A stretch of 64,000 nucleotides of DNA from Microbacterium cremeum (GTDB lineage Bacteria; Actinomycetota; Actinomycetes; Actinomycetales; Microbacteriaceae): assembly GCF_015277855.1 (NCBI RefSeq), contig NZ_CP063812.1, positions 1,984,001-2,048,000 of the forward strand, read 5' to 3'. Under the pieces are notes generated by a model that saw only the letters and a program-made list of their open reading frames with translations, was not told the origin of the DNA and made no database searches. Numbering within the stretch: the stretch's first letter is position 1; every line of letters begins with the position of its first letter. Shown here in pieces: positions 31,878 to 40,213 of the stretch. A program made the position numbers and the translations under genes.

Positions 31878-33551
31878 ATGACTGACGAAACCCGCACACC
31901 CACGCAGATCGACAAGATCGCCGATGCATGGGTGGACACGCTCGCCGAGCTCGAACCGACGCTCGCGACCTACATCGGCCGCACCGAGTACAACGACCGG
32001 TTCGGCGACTACAGCCCCACCGGCCAGGAGCAGCTGATCGCCGAAGGGCGCAAGACGCTCGCGGCCCTCGCCGCCTCGACACCTGTCGACGACATCGACA
32101 CCGTGACGAAGGACGACCTGTCCCGCGAGATCGCGCTCGGCATCGAGCTGCACGATGCGAAGTGGCATCTGCGCGACCTCAATGTGATCGCGTCGCACGC
32201 TCAGGACATCCGGTCGGCGTTCGACCTGATGCCGACCGATACCAGCGACGACTGGTCGGTCGTCGCGACCCGCCTGAAGGCCGTTCCCGGCGCGATCGAC
32301 GGCTATGTCGAGTCGCTCCGCGAAGGCATCGCGCAGGGGGTCGTCCCCGCCCGTCGTCAGGTGGTCGAGGTCGTCGCGCAGATCGCGCGCTACACCGAGG
32401 ACGGCGGCTTCTTCGCCACGTTCGCCGCCGAAGCGGCCCCGAGCGAGGGGCAGCTGCCGGCATCGCTGGCCCGCGACATCGCCGACAACGCCAACGCCGC
32501 GCGCGTCGCCTACGACCAGCTCGCCGAGTTCCTCGCGAACGAGCTCGCGCCGGCCGCGGCCGAGAAAGACGCCGTCGGGCGTGAGCTGTATGCGCTGCAC
32601 TCCCGCCGGTTCCTGGGCGCCACGATCGACCTCGACGAGACCTACGAGTGGGGCGTCGAGGAGCTTGCCCGCATGGTCGCCGAGCAGGAGGCCATCGCTC
32701 ACGAGATCAAGGCGGGCGCGTCCGTCGAGGAAGCCGTCGCGTTCCTCGAGCAGGACCCCAGCCGCAAGCTCCACGGCACCGACGCGCTGCAGAAGTGGAT
32801 GCAGGAGACCAGCGACCGCGCGGTCGAAGAGCTCGGTCGTTCGCACTTCGACATCCCCGAGCCGATCCGGCGCCTCGAGTGCATGATCGCCCCGACGCGC
32901 GAAGGCGGCATCTACTACACCGGCCCCACCGACGACTTCTCGCGTCCGGGACGCATGTGGTGGTCGGTGCCCGAGGGCGTCGACGAGTTCGACACCTGGC
33001 GTGAGCTGACCACGGTTTACCACGAGGGCGTTCCGGGCCACCACCTGCAGATCGCGCAGGCCGTGTACAACCGCGCGCAGCTCAACTCGTACCGCCGTCT
33101 GCTCGGTGGCACCTCCGGTCACGCCGAAGGCTGGGCGCTGTACGCCGAACGGCTGATGGAGCAGCTCGGGTATCTGTCGGATCCGGCGGACCGCCTGGGC
33201 ATGCTCGACGGCCAGCGCATGCGCGCCGCGCGCGTCGTGCTCGACATCGGCGTGCACCTGGAGAAGCCGCGTCCCGACGGGAACGGCACGTGGGACGCCG
33301 ACTTCGCGCTCGAGTTCATGCGCCACAACGTCAACATGTCGGACGAGTTCGTGAAGTTCGAGGTCAACCGCTATCTCGGCTGGCCCGGGCAGGCACCGTC
33401 GTACAAGGTCGGTCAGCGCATCTGGGAGCAACTGCGCGACGAGGTCGCCGAGCGCGAGGGCGACGCCTTCGAGATCAAGCGCTTCCACAAGCGCGCGCTC
33501 GACATCGGCGGCGTCGGCCTCGACACGCTGCGCGCCGCGCTGTCGCGCTGA
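31878..33551 (+). CDS. DUF885-family metallopeptidase-like protein
   Basis: A 557-residue cytosolic protein of the DUF885 family. The putative zinc site is HEGVPGHHLQ (about residues 380-389), with a downstream glutamate in GHAEGWALYAE (about 413-423), the gluzincin-like arrangement of this family. No signal peptide is seen. The substrate is unknown, probably peptides. ATG 31878 is one base past the predicted transcription start. The gene runs into the palindromic repeat block. Confidence 0.88.
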   Translation: MTDETRTPTQIDKIADAWVDTLAELEPTLATYIGRTEYNDRFGDYSPTGQEQLIAEGRKTLAALAASTPVDDIDTVTKDDLSREIALGIELHDAKWHLRDLNVIASHAQDIRSAFDLMPTDTSDDWSVVATRLKAVPGAIDGYVESLREGIAQGVVPARRQVVEVVAQIARYTEDGGFFATFAAEAAPSEGQLPASLARDIADNANAARVAYDQLAEFLANELAPAAAEKDAVGRELYALHSRRFLGATIDLDETYEWGVEELARMVAEQEAIAHEIKAGASVEEAVAFLEQDPSRKLHGTDALQKWMQETSDRAVEELGRSHFDIPEPIRRLECMIAPTREGGIYYTGPTDDFSRPGRMWWSVPEGVDEFDTWRELTTVYHEGVPGHHLQIAQAVYNRAQLNSYRRLLGGTSGHAEGWALYAERLMEQLGYLSDPADRLGMLDGQRMRAARVVLDIGVHLEKPRPDGNGTWDADFALEFMRHNVNMSDEFVKFEVNRYLGWPGQAPSYKVGQRIWEQLRDEVAEREGDAFEIKRFHKRALDIGGVGLDTLRAALSR

Positions 33552-33560
33552 CGTCCGGGG

Positions 33561-33773
33561 CGTTTCGTCTCGCTTCGCTCGCTCAACGACCGAGAACCGG
33601 TCGCCGAGCGAGCGAGGACCCCGGAGCGTTTAGTCTCGCTTCGCTCGCTCAACGACCGAGAACCCCCGGTCGCTGAACGAGCGAGAACCCCGGGGCGTTT
33701 CGTCTCGCTTCGCTCGCTCAACGACCGAGAACCCCCGGTCGTTGAGCGAGCGAGGAACGAGCGAGACGAAACG
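33561..33773. repeat. Three-copy palindromic (REP/BIME-like) repeat
   Basis: Three near-identical units starting at 33561, 33627 and 33696 (spacing 66 and 69), each with a CGTCTCGCTTCGCTCGCTCA core, a CAACGACCGAGAACC segment and a partly complementary GGTCG..GAGCGAGCG arm. The third is the most complete palindrome, ending GAGACGAAACG at 33773. The block lies between the convergent DUF885 and phosphoribosyltransferase genes and probably also ends transcription. Confidence 0.9.
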
Positions 33774-33776
33774 CCC

Positions 33777-34397
33777 TCAGCGTCCCGCGAGCATCCGCAC
33801 CACTTCGTCGTCGGTGGTCTGCGCGAAGTCGTCGTAGTACTGCCCGACGGCCCAGAAGTCGGTTTCGCGGTGCGGGCAGACGAACTCGTCGACGGCATCG
33901 CCGGGCGGACTCCAGCGCGCCGGCGCCACCGGCACGGCGAGGACGATCCGAGACGGTTCGCGCGAGCGCAGTGCGCGGCAGGCGGCGATCGCGCTCGACC
34001 CCGTCGCGACGCCGTCGTCGACGACGATCGCCGTACGGCCCGCCAGCGCGGTCGTGCTCGAACCGAACGCTTCGGAGCGACGGGCCAGCTCCTCGCGCTC
34101 GGCCGCCTCCACCTCGTCGACGTCGCGCGCCGACATCCCCGCCCAGCGCACCGCGCTCGGCTCGACGAGGCGCACGCCATCCGCGATGGCTCCGACCGCG
34201 AACTCCTCGTGCCCGGCGGCGCCGAGCTTGCGCACCACGACGACGTCCAGCGGAAGGTCGAGGGCGTCGGCGACCGCGGCGGCCGTCACGACACCTCCCC
34301 GCGGGATGCCGAGGATCACGGCATCCGTTCCTCGCCAGCCGGTCAGCGACTCCGCGAGCTCTCGTCCGGCGGCGGCACGATCGGCGAAGAGTGCCAT
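33777..34397 (-). CDS. Phosphoribosyltransferase-domain protein
   Basis: A 206-residue type I phosphoribosyltransferase fold. The PRPP loop is AIVVDDGVATGSSA (about 122-135), preceded by GIPRGGVVTAA and VVRKLGAAGHEEFAVGAIADG. Related proteins are found alone or fused to hydrolases in actinobacteria, and their substrate is unknown. It is divergent from the monooxygenase gene; the stop abuts the repeat block. Confidence 0.85.
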   Translation of the reverse strand: MALFADRAAAGRELAESLTGWRGTDAVILGIPRGGVVTAAAVADALDLPLDVVVVRKLGAAGHEEFAVGAIADGVRLVEPSAVRWAGMSARDVDEVEAAEREELARRSEAFGSSTTALAGRTAIVVDDGVATGSSAIAACRALRSREPSRIVLAVPVAPARWSPPGDAVDEFVCPHRETDFWAVGQYYDDFAQTTDDEVVRMLAGR

Positions 34398-34412
34398 TCC
34401 TCCACGCTACGC

Positions 34413-34436
34413 TCGCGACAGCCGGTTGTGTCGCGA
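34413..34436. promoter_or_regulatory. Inverted repeat between divergent genes
   Basis: TCGCGACA, 8-base spacer, TGTCGCGA: perfect 8-bp arms between the phosphoribosyltransferase (-) and the LLM monooxygenase (+). Form and place suggest a dimeric repressor site. Confidence 0.45.
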
Positions 34437-34488
34437 ATGCCCGGCGTTGCGTCGGGGTTCATGCACATGCATAGAAAGGATGCCGCCC

Positions 34489-35541
34489 ATGACCGATCTC
34501 GCCCCTGAGGGCCCCGCAGGCATCGAACTCGGGCTCGACACCTTCGGAGATGTCACCCGTGATGAGTCGGGCACCTTGCTCAGTCACGCCCAGACGATCC
34601 GCAACACCGTGGAGCAGGCCGAGCTCGCCGACGCGGTCGGGCTGTCGTTCTTCGGCGTGGGGGAGCACCACCGACCCGAGTTCGCGGTGTCGAGTCCCGA
34701 GATCGTGCTGGCCGCCGCGGCCGCCCGCACGGAGCGCATCCATCTGGGCACCGCCGTCACGGTGCTCTCGAGCGACGACCCGGTGCGCGTTTTCGAGCGG
34801 TTCGCGACGCTCGACGCCGTCTCGAACGGGCGCGCCGAGGTGATCCTCGGGCGCGGCTCGTTCATCGAGTCGTTCCCGCTCTTCGGCTACGACCTCAGCG
34901 ACTACGAGGCCCTCTTTGACGAGAAGCTCGACCTGTTCTCGCAGCTGCTGGCCGAGAAGCCGGTGACGTGGCAGGGCACGATGCGCGCCGCGCTCACCGA
35001 CGCGGACGTGTACCCCAAGACCGAGAACGGCCTGCGCGCGTGGGTCGGGGTCGGCGGCACGCCTGAGTCGGTGGTTCGCGCCGCACGTTACGGCTACGGC
35101 CTCATGCTTGCGATCATCGGTGGCCCTGCCGCCCGGTTCCGGCCGTTCGCCGACCTGTACCGCCGCTCGCTCGAGACGTTCGGGCACGCACAGCTGCCGA
35201 TCGGCGTGCATTCGCCGGGTCACGTCGCCGAGACCGACCAGCAGGCGTGGGATGAGGCGTACGAGGGCTTCGAGGCGATGAACAACACGATCGGCAAGGA
35301 ACGCGGCTGGCCGCCGTACAACCGCCTGCGCTTCCAGCACGACGTCGGTCCGGAGGGTGCTCTCTACATCGGCGCACCCGAGACGGTCGCGCGCAAGATC
35401 GCCGACACGGTTCGCACGCTCGACGCCGCGCGCTTCGACATGAAGTTCTCGACCGGGACCCTGTCGCACGGCAAGATGATGCGCTCGATCGAGCTCTACG
35501 GCACGCAGGTCGCGCCGCTCGTGCGCGACATGCTCGCGTAG
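34489..35541 (+). CDS. LLM-class flavin-dependent oxidoreductase
   Basis: A 350-residue bacterial-luciferase-like monooxygenase: GIELGLDTFGDV at the start, FGVGEHHRPEFAVSSP (about 55-70), LGTAVTVLSSDDPVRVFE and GRAEVILGRGSF are typical of the F420/FMN-dependent LLM family. The substrate is not predictable. AAAGGA at 34475-34480 supports ATG 34489; ATG 34480 is in frame but lacks spacing. It may be controlled through the palindrome at 34413-34436. Confidence 0.9.
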   Translation: MTDLAPEGPAGIELGLDTFGDVTRDESGTLLSHAQTIRNTVEQAELADAVGLSFFGVGEHHRPEFAVSSPEIVLAAAAARTERIHLGTAVTVLSSDDPVRVFERFATLDAVSNGRAEVILGRGSFIESFPLFGYDLSDYEALFDEKLDLFSQLLAEKPVTWQGTMRAALTDADVYPKTENGLRAWVGVGGTPESVVRAARYGYGLMLAIIGGPAARFRPFADLYRRSLETFGHAQLPIGVHSPGHVAETDQQAWDEAYEGFEAMNNTIGKERGWPPYNRLRFQHDVGPEGALYIGAPETVARKIADTVRTLDAARFDMKFSTGTLSHGKMMRSIELYGTQVAPLVRDMLA

Positions 35542-35565
35542 CGCCCGCTGGGGTCGCGGCATCCG

Positions 35566-35571
35566 TACGAT
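35566..35571 (+). promoter_or_regulatory. -10 element for the MFS gene (leaderless)
   Basis: TACGAT; seven bases further is A35578, first base of the ATG. Confidence 0.55.
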
Positions 35572-35577
35572 GACGCT

Positions 35578-36960
35578 ATGACCGACGCTTCGTCTCGTCC
35601 TTCGCCCTCCGCGGATGCCGATGCCCCGGCGACGGGCACGCTGTCACGACGTCTGGACGGGCTGCCCTTCACCCGCCGGCATCTGCGGGTGCTCACCGGC
35701 TCCGGCATCGGGTGGGCCCTGGACGCGATGGATGTCGGGCTCATCTCGTTCGTGATCGCCGCACTCGCCGTGCAGTGGGACCTGCAACGGCACGAGACGG
35801 CGTGGATCGCCTCGCTCGGATTCGTGGGCATGGCGATCGGCGCGAGTGTCGGCGGACTGCTGGCGGATCGGTTCGGTCGACGCCAGGTCTTCGCGCTGAC
35901 GCTCCTCGTCTACGGCATCGCCACGGGCGCGAGCGCCCTCGTGGGCGGACTGGTGGCGCTGCTGATCCTCCGGTTCTTCGTGGGCCTGGGTCTGGGCGCC
36001 GAGCTTCCGGTCGCCAGCACCTATGTGAGCGAGTTCGCGCCCGCGCGCATGCGCGGACGCCTCATCGTCATTCTCGAGGCGTTCTGGGCCGTCGGGTGGA
36101 CGGCTGCCGCGCTCATCGGATATCTCGTGATCCCGATGTCGGCAGACGGCTGGCGGTGGGCCTTCCTCCTCGGCGCCATCCCCGCCGTCTACGCGCTCAT
36201 CGTCCGCTGGGGACTGCCCGAGTCGGCGCGCTGGCTCGAGCGCCGCGGCCGGTTCGCCGAAGCGGAGGCGGTCGTGCGCGAGTTCGAGAGCGCGGCCGGC
36301 CGGCCCGCGATCGCGGCCCCTGTGAAGCCCGAGACCCCGCCGCCGATCGCGCCGACCCTCCGTGCCCGGGTCGCGGCGCTGTGGGCGGCCGAGTTCCGCG
36401 TCCGCACGGCGTGCCTCTGGCTGGTGTGGTTCTGCGTGAACTTCTCCTACTACGGCGCCTTCATCTGGATCCCATCGATCCTCGTCGAGCAGGGCTACGA
36501 CCTGGTCCGCTCGTTCGGGTTCACGCTGATCATCACGCTGGCGCAGCTTCCGGGCTATGCGGTCGCAGCATGGCTCATCGAGGTGTGGGGCCGCCGACTG
36601 ACGCTCTCGGTGTTCCTGGTGGGATCGGCGGCGTCGGCGGTGGCGTTCGGCACCGCGGGCAGCGTCGGCATGATCATCGGAGCCGGGATGGCGCTGTCGT
36701 TCTTCAATCTCGGCGCGTGGGGCGCCCTCTACGCGGTGACGCCCGAGATGTACCCGACCTCGCTGCGTGCGACGGGCTCGGGATGGGCGGCCGGTGTCGG
36801 CCGCATCGCGTCGATCGTCGCCCCGCTCGCGGTGCCGCCACTGCTCGTGGCGGGCGGCGCACCCGTGCTGTTCATCGTGTTCGCGGTGTTCTTCGCCATC
36901 GCAGCGGCCGCCGCGTGGGGTCTCGCCGACCGTCGCGGCCGCGCACTCGACGACCGCTGA
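35578..36960 (+). CDS. MFS transporter, sugar/aromatic-acid type
   Basis: A 460-residue carrier with about 12 transmembrane helices. The loop 2-3 motif GGLLADRFGRRQVFAL (near 95-110) and the R-rich PESARWLERRGR after helix 6 fit the sugar-porter/AAHS branch, as do RLIVILEAFWAVGW and EMYPTSLRATGSGWAAGVGR near the end. The substrate is unknown. The predicted transcript begins at its ATG. Confidence 0.88.
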   Translation: MTDASSRPSPSADADAPATGTLSRRLDGLPFTRRHLRVLTGSGIGWALDAMDVGLISFVIAALAVQWDLQRHETAWIASLGFVGMAIGASVGGLLADRFGRRQVFALTLLVYGIATGASALVGGLVALLILRFFVGLGLGAELPVASTYVSEFAPARMRGRLIVILEAFWAVGWTAAALIGYLVIPMSADGWRWAFLLGAIPAVYALIVRWGLPESARWLERRGRFAEAEAVVREFESAAGRPAIAAPVKPETPPPIAPTLRARVAALWAAEFRVRTACLWLVWFCVNFSYYGAFIWIPSILVEQGYDLVRSFGFTLIITLAQLPGYAVAAWLIEVWGRRLTLSVFLVGSAASAVAFGTAGSVGMIIGAGMALSFFNLGAWGALYAVTPEMYPTSLRATGSGWAAGVGRIASIVAPLAVPPLLVAGGAPVLFIVFAVFFAIAAAAAWGLADRRGRALDDR

Positions 36961-36983
36961 CCCGGCCGGGCCCGCACCGGGAA

Positions 36984-36989
36984 TAGGCT
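36984..36989 (+). promoter_or_regulatory. -10 element for the SGNH hydrolase (leaderless)
   Basis: TAGGCT; seven bases further is G36996, first base of the GTG. Confidence 0.6.
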
Positions 36990-36995
36990 CGTGTC

Positions 36996-37760
36996 GTGGC
37001 ATCCGTTCGTTACGTCGCCATCGGCGACTCGTTCACAGAGGGCGTCGGCGACGAGCTTCCCGACGGGCACGTGCGCGGCTGGGCCGATCTCGTCGCACAG
37101 GGCTGGGCCGACGCCTCGGGGGAGACGATCGAGTACGCCAACCTCGCGATCCGCGGAAAGCTGGTGTGGCCCATCGTCGAGCAGCAGCTCGAGCCGGCGC
37201 TGGCACTGCGTCCGACCCATTTGTCGTTCAACGGCGGCGGGAACGACATGCTGCGGCCTCGCACGAGCGTGGCGCGGGTCGTGGAGGCGTTCCAGACGGT
37301 CCTGCGCCGATGCGATGAGGAGGGCGTCGAGCTCATCCTGCTGTCGGGCGCCAACCCGTCGGCGCAGCTGCCGCTCCGGCGGGTCATCCAGCGTCGCGGC
37401 GACCTGCTGTCGCGGGCCGTCGAGGCTCATTTCGCCGATCGTCCTGACGTGGTGCGCGCGCTCAACTGGTTCGACCGCGAGCTCGCGACTGCGCCGTACT
37501 GGTCGGAGGACCGGCTGCACATGAACGCGCGCGGTCACCATCGTGTTGCCGCGCGAGTGCTCTCTGCGCTCGGCATGGAGCCGCCCGCCCAGTGGTGGTC
37601 GCTCCCGCCGCTGCCATCGTCGGGCGTCGCCCGGGGTGCGACGTACTATCGGGAACACGTCGGGCCCTGGGTGCGACGCCGCCTCACCGGCACGTCGTCG
37701 GGGGACGGCCGCGAACCCAAGTACGCGAGCTGGACCGAGTTCCGTCCCTCGCAGGCGTGA
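36996..37760 (+). CDS. SGNH/GDSL-family hydrolase
   Basis: A 254-residue esterase-like protein. Block I GDSFTEGVGDE (near residue 9) holds the catalytic Ser, block III is GGGNDML (near 83), and block V DRLHMNARGHH (near 170) holds the Asp and His. There is no signal peptide, so it is cytosolic. The substrate is unknown. The GTG start coincides with the predicted +1. Confidence 0.9.
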   Translation: MASVRYVAIGDSFTEGVGDELPDGHVRGWADLVAQGWADASGETIEYANLAIRGKLVWPIVEQQLEPALALRPTHLSFNGGGNDMLRPRTSVARVVEAFQTVLRRCDEEGVELILLSGANPSAQLPLRRVIQRRGDLLSRAVEAHFADRPDVVRALNWFDRELATAPYWSEDRLHMNARGHHRVAARVLSALGMEPPAQWWSLPPLPSSGVARGATYYREHVGPWVRRRLTGTSSGDGREPKYASWTEFRPSQA

Positions 37761-37782
37761 TCCTCCGCGCCGGCACCGCGCT

Positions 37783-38352
37783 CTACGGCCTTCCCGCCCT
37801 CACCGCGTAGGCGAGTTCGGCGAAAGCCCCCGCACGCCGCACGGCGGTGAGCTCGAGGCGATCAGGCCCCAGCCGCCGGGGGAGGAGCGGCTTGCCGGAA
37901 GGAAGGGTGGCCGGCGCGATCGAGACGCGGACCTCATCGAGCAGCCCGGCGTCGGCGAACTGTCCTGCGAGGTCGCCGCCGCCGACGATCCAGACGTCGC
38001 GTTCGCCCGCAGCCTTCTCGATCTCGGGCCACGCGTCGCGCACGTCGCCCGCCGCGAACCGGATGTCGACCCCGGGCACGCGAGGCTGCTCGCGACTCGA
38101 GAACACCCAGGTCGGCCGGTCGCCGTAGTACCCGGGCCATTTCTCGGGGTGGGCGATGAGATCCTCGTGCTCGACGACCCAGCGATACGTCGACGAGCCC
38201 TGCACGAGCACCCCGATGCCCGCCAGGAACGACTGGAAGTCCTCGTCGCCGCCCTCGCCTCCCGGTGCGGCGAAGAGCCAGTCGAGAGAGTCGTGATCGT
38301 CGGCGATGAATCCGTTGAGCGTGGTGGCGGTGTAGAAGATCACGCGAGACAT
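37783..38352 (-). CDS. RibD C-terminal/dihydrofolate reductase-like protein
   Basis: A 189-residue protein of the bacterial bifunctional deaminase-reductase C-terminal family: start MSRVIFYTATTLNGFIAD, then VWIVGGGDLAGQF (NADPH-binding GGG) and DEVRVSIAPATLPSGKPL. These stand-alone YwjB/YyaP-like reductases have unknown substrates. ATG 38352 is preferred because the family begins there; the frame extends ten codons further. It lies downstream of the MFS gene on the same strand. Confidence 0.88.
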   Translation of the reverse strand: MSRVIFYTATTLNGFIADDHDSLDWLFAAPGGEGGDEDFQSFLAGIGVLVQGSSTYRWVVEHEDLIAHPEKWPGYYGDRPTWVFSSREQPRVPGVDIRFAAGDVRDAWPEIEKAAGERDVWIVGGGDLAGQFADAGLLDEVRVSIAPATLPSGKPLLPRRLGPDRLELTAVRRAGAFAELAYAVRAGRP

Positions 38353-38393
38353 GGCCGCCACCGTACTGGAGGGGTCCGACATACGTCAGTGGG

Positions 38394-39725
38394 TCACCGT
38401 CGCGGGCGCCGGGGCGCCCGTGGCGGATCCATGCCCAGCCGGATGCGCGTGCGCTTGCGCTCGATCACGATGAACGCGCCGCCGAGCAGCCAGAGCGGGA
38501 CCTGGACGAGGAACGCCACGCGGAATGCGTCGAGTGTGTACGTCGCCGGTGTGCCGGCGCCCTGCGCGTCCAGCGCGAGCCCGATGAGGAGGATCGTGAT
38601 GAGCGCAGCCAGGAACCCGCCCGCGTTCGTGACGCCCGTCGCCGTGCTCAGCCGGTGACTGGGGTTGTGGGTGCGGGCATGGTCGAACGCGACCATCGAG
38701 GCGGGTCCGCCGGTCGCCAGCGCGACGGCGAGCGCGAACAGCAGCCAGAGAGGGGCCGGTCCCGGATAGACGATCACCGCAAGCCACGCGATCGCCTGGA
38801 CTGCGACCGTCGGCAGCACGAGCGCGCGGGAGCGGCGATGGGGGATGCGCCGCGACAGCTCGCCCACGACCGGCCCGAGCGCCATGCCGACCACCACGTA
38901 CACAGACATGATCGAGGCCGCCTCGGCGACCGTGCGTCCCTCGCCGGCGGTGAGGAACGGCATGCCCCACAGCAGCACGAAGGCGGTGCCGGCGAACGGA
39001 GTCGTGAAGTGCGACCAGAACGCCAGGCGCGTGCCCGGGTGCGCCCACGCGGCGCGGATGCCGACTCCCGTATCCACGGCGGAGGTCACGACGCGGATCG
39101 CTCCGGTGTCGGTGTCGACCGAGACATCCTCGTCACGGTCGGGCGGGTGATTTCGGATGATCAGGAAGACCAGGATCGCGAACAGCACCCCGAGTCCCGC
39201 GACGCTCCCGAACGTGATGGTCCACGTCGTCGCGTGAAGCAGCGCGGCCAGGGGCATGAGCGCGAGAAGCTGCCCGGTCTGGCCGACGATGCCCGTGAAC
39301 TGCACCATGATCGGCCCGCGCTGCGCGGGGAACCAGGTCGCGATGAGTCGAAGCACGCCGGGGAAGATCGCCGCATCTCCGGCGCCCAGCAGCATGCGCG
39401 CGAGGATCGCCACGCCGACGCTGGGGGAGAGGGCCATGGTCAGCTGACCCACCGCCATCAACAGCATCCCGATCGTCATGATGGGCCGGGAGCCGTAGCG
39501 GTCCAACAGCACGCCGATCGGGATCTGCATGCCGCCGTACACCGCGAGCTGGACGACGGCGAACATCGACAGCGTGGCAGCGTCGGCGTCGAATCGCGCC
39601 GCCGCGTCGACGCCGACGGCGCTCAGCGACGAACGGTTGGTCACGGCGAGGACATAGGCCGAGACGCCCACCGTCCAGATCAGCCACGCCCGGAACCCCG
39701 GCCCCGCGGCAGAAGGGCGGATCAT
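38394..39725 (-). CDS. MFS transporter
   Basis: A 443-residue carrier with about 12 transmembrane segments: ASLIWTVGVSAYV-like first helix, MQIPIGVLLDRYGSRPIMTIG loop 2-3 motif, and a hydrophilic central loop near residues 195-225. It resembles the anion/cation symporter branch of MFS; the substrate is unknown. ATG 39725 has GGAAGGG just upstream; the longer reading frame upstream lacks features and crosses the hairpin at 39752. Confidence 0.85.
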   Translation of the reverse strand: MIRPSAAGPGFRAWLIWTVGVSAYVLAVTNRSSLSAVGVDAAARFDADAATLSMFAVVQLAVYGGMQIPIGVLLDRYGSRPIMTIGMLLMAVGQLTMALSPSVGVAILARMLLGAGDAAIFPGVLRLIATWFPAQRGPIMVQFTGIVGQTGQLLALMPLAALLHATTWTITFGSVAGLGVLFAILVFLIIRNHPPDRDEDVSVDTDTGAIRVVTSAVDTGVGIRAAWAHPGTRLAFWSHFTTPFAGTAFVLLWGMPFLTAGEGRTVAEAASIMSVYVVVGMALGPVVGELSRRIPHRRSRALVLPTVAVQAIAWLAVIVYPGPAPLWLLFALAVALATGGPASMVAFDHARTHNPSHRLSTATGVTNAGGFLAALITILLIGLALDAQGAGTPATYTLDAFRVAFLVQVPLWLLGGAFIVIERKRTRIRLGMDPPRAPRRPRR

Positions 39726-39751
39726 GCGGGGCACCCTTCCACAGTAGTGAT

Positions 39752-39782
39752 CGACGGATGCCTCATGCCGCGGCATCCGTCG
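39752..39782. repeat. Hairpin in a divergent intergenic region
   Basis: 11-bp stem CGACGGATGCC / GGCATCCGTCG around a 9-base loop, placed upstream of both the MFS gene (-) and the DUF6458 gene (+), where a terminator is not expected. Contains the GGATGCC word in both arms. Confidence 0.6.
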
Positions 39783-39891
39783 TCTGTCAAGCCCCTCACG
39801 CAACGGGGTGCGATGCGGGAACGTGAATCCGGGACGAACGCGTCCCGCGAGAGGGGAGGGCGGATCGCCGTGCCCCGGAAAGGAGCATCGC

Positions 39892-40155
39892 ATGAGCATC
39901 GGCGCAGGAATCGTGCTGTTCGCCATCGGAGCCGTTCTCACGTTCGCACTGAATGTCGAGGTGGGTTGGATCAACCTCGATATGGTCGGCTACATCCTGA
40001 TGGGCGCGGGCGTCGTGATCTTCCTGGTCGGAATCGTGCTGCTGATGCGCCGGCGCCGGTCGGAGACCGTCAGCCGCACCGCCGTGGATCCCGCCGCAGG
40101 CGAGCAGGTGACCCGTCACAGCTCGAGCGCGACGGACGGCGCCGCAGGGCTCTGA
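39892..40155 (+). CDS. DUF6458-family small membrane protein
   Basis: An 87-residue protein, start MSIGAGIVLFAIGAVLTFAL, with two transmembrane helices (about 3-22 and 30-52) followed by an arginine cluster and a polar tail. This matches the actinobacterial DUF6458 family, of unknown function. AAAGGAG at 39879-39885 fixes ATG 39892. A terminator follows at once, so it is monocistronic. Confidence 0.85.
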   Translation: MSIGAGIVLFAIGAVLTFALNVEVGWINLDMVGYILMGAGVVIFLVGIVLLMRRRRSETVSRTAVDPAAGEQVTRHSSSATDGAAGL

Positions 40156-40168
40156 GCCCGCAACGTAC

Positions 40169-40199
40169 GCGGGGGTGGGCGATCATCGCCCACCCCCGC
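40169..40199. terminator. Bidirectional hairpin terminator
   Basis: 15-bp stem GCGGGGGTGGGCGAT / ATCGCCCACCCCCGC around one C, between the convergent DUF6458 and AraC-family genes. Confidence 0.85.
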
Positions 40200-40213
40200 T
40201 TCTCGTGCGCGGA

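Noticed and set aside
33413..34180. Minus-strand frame with repeated SLSERSETKR segments through the repeat block
   Set aside because: The repeated peptide is just the translation of the palindromic repeats, and the frame runs antisense or out of frame to real genes on both sides.
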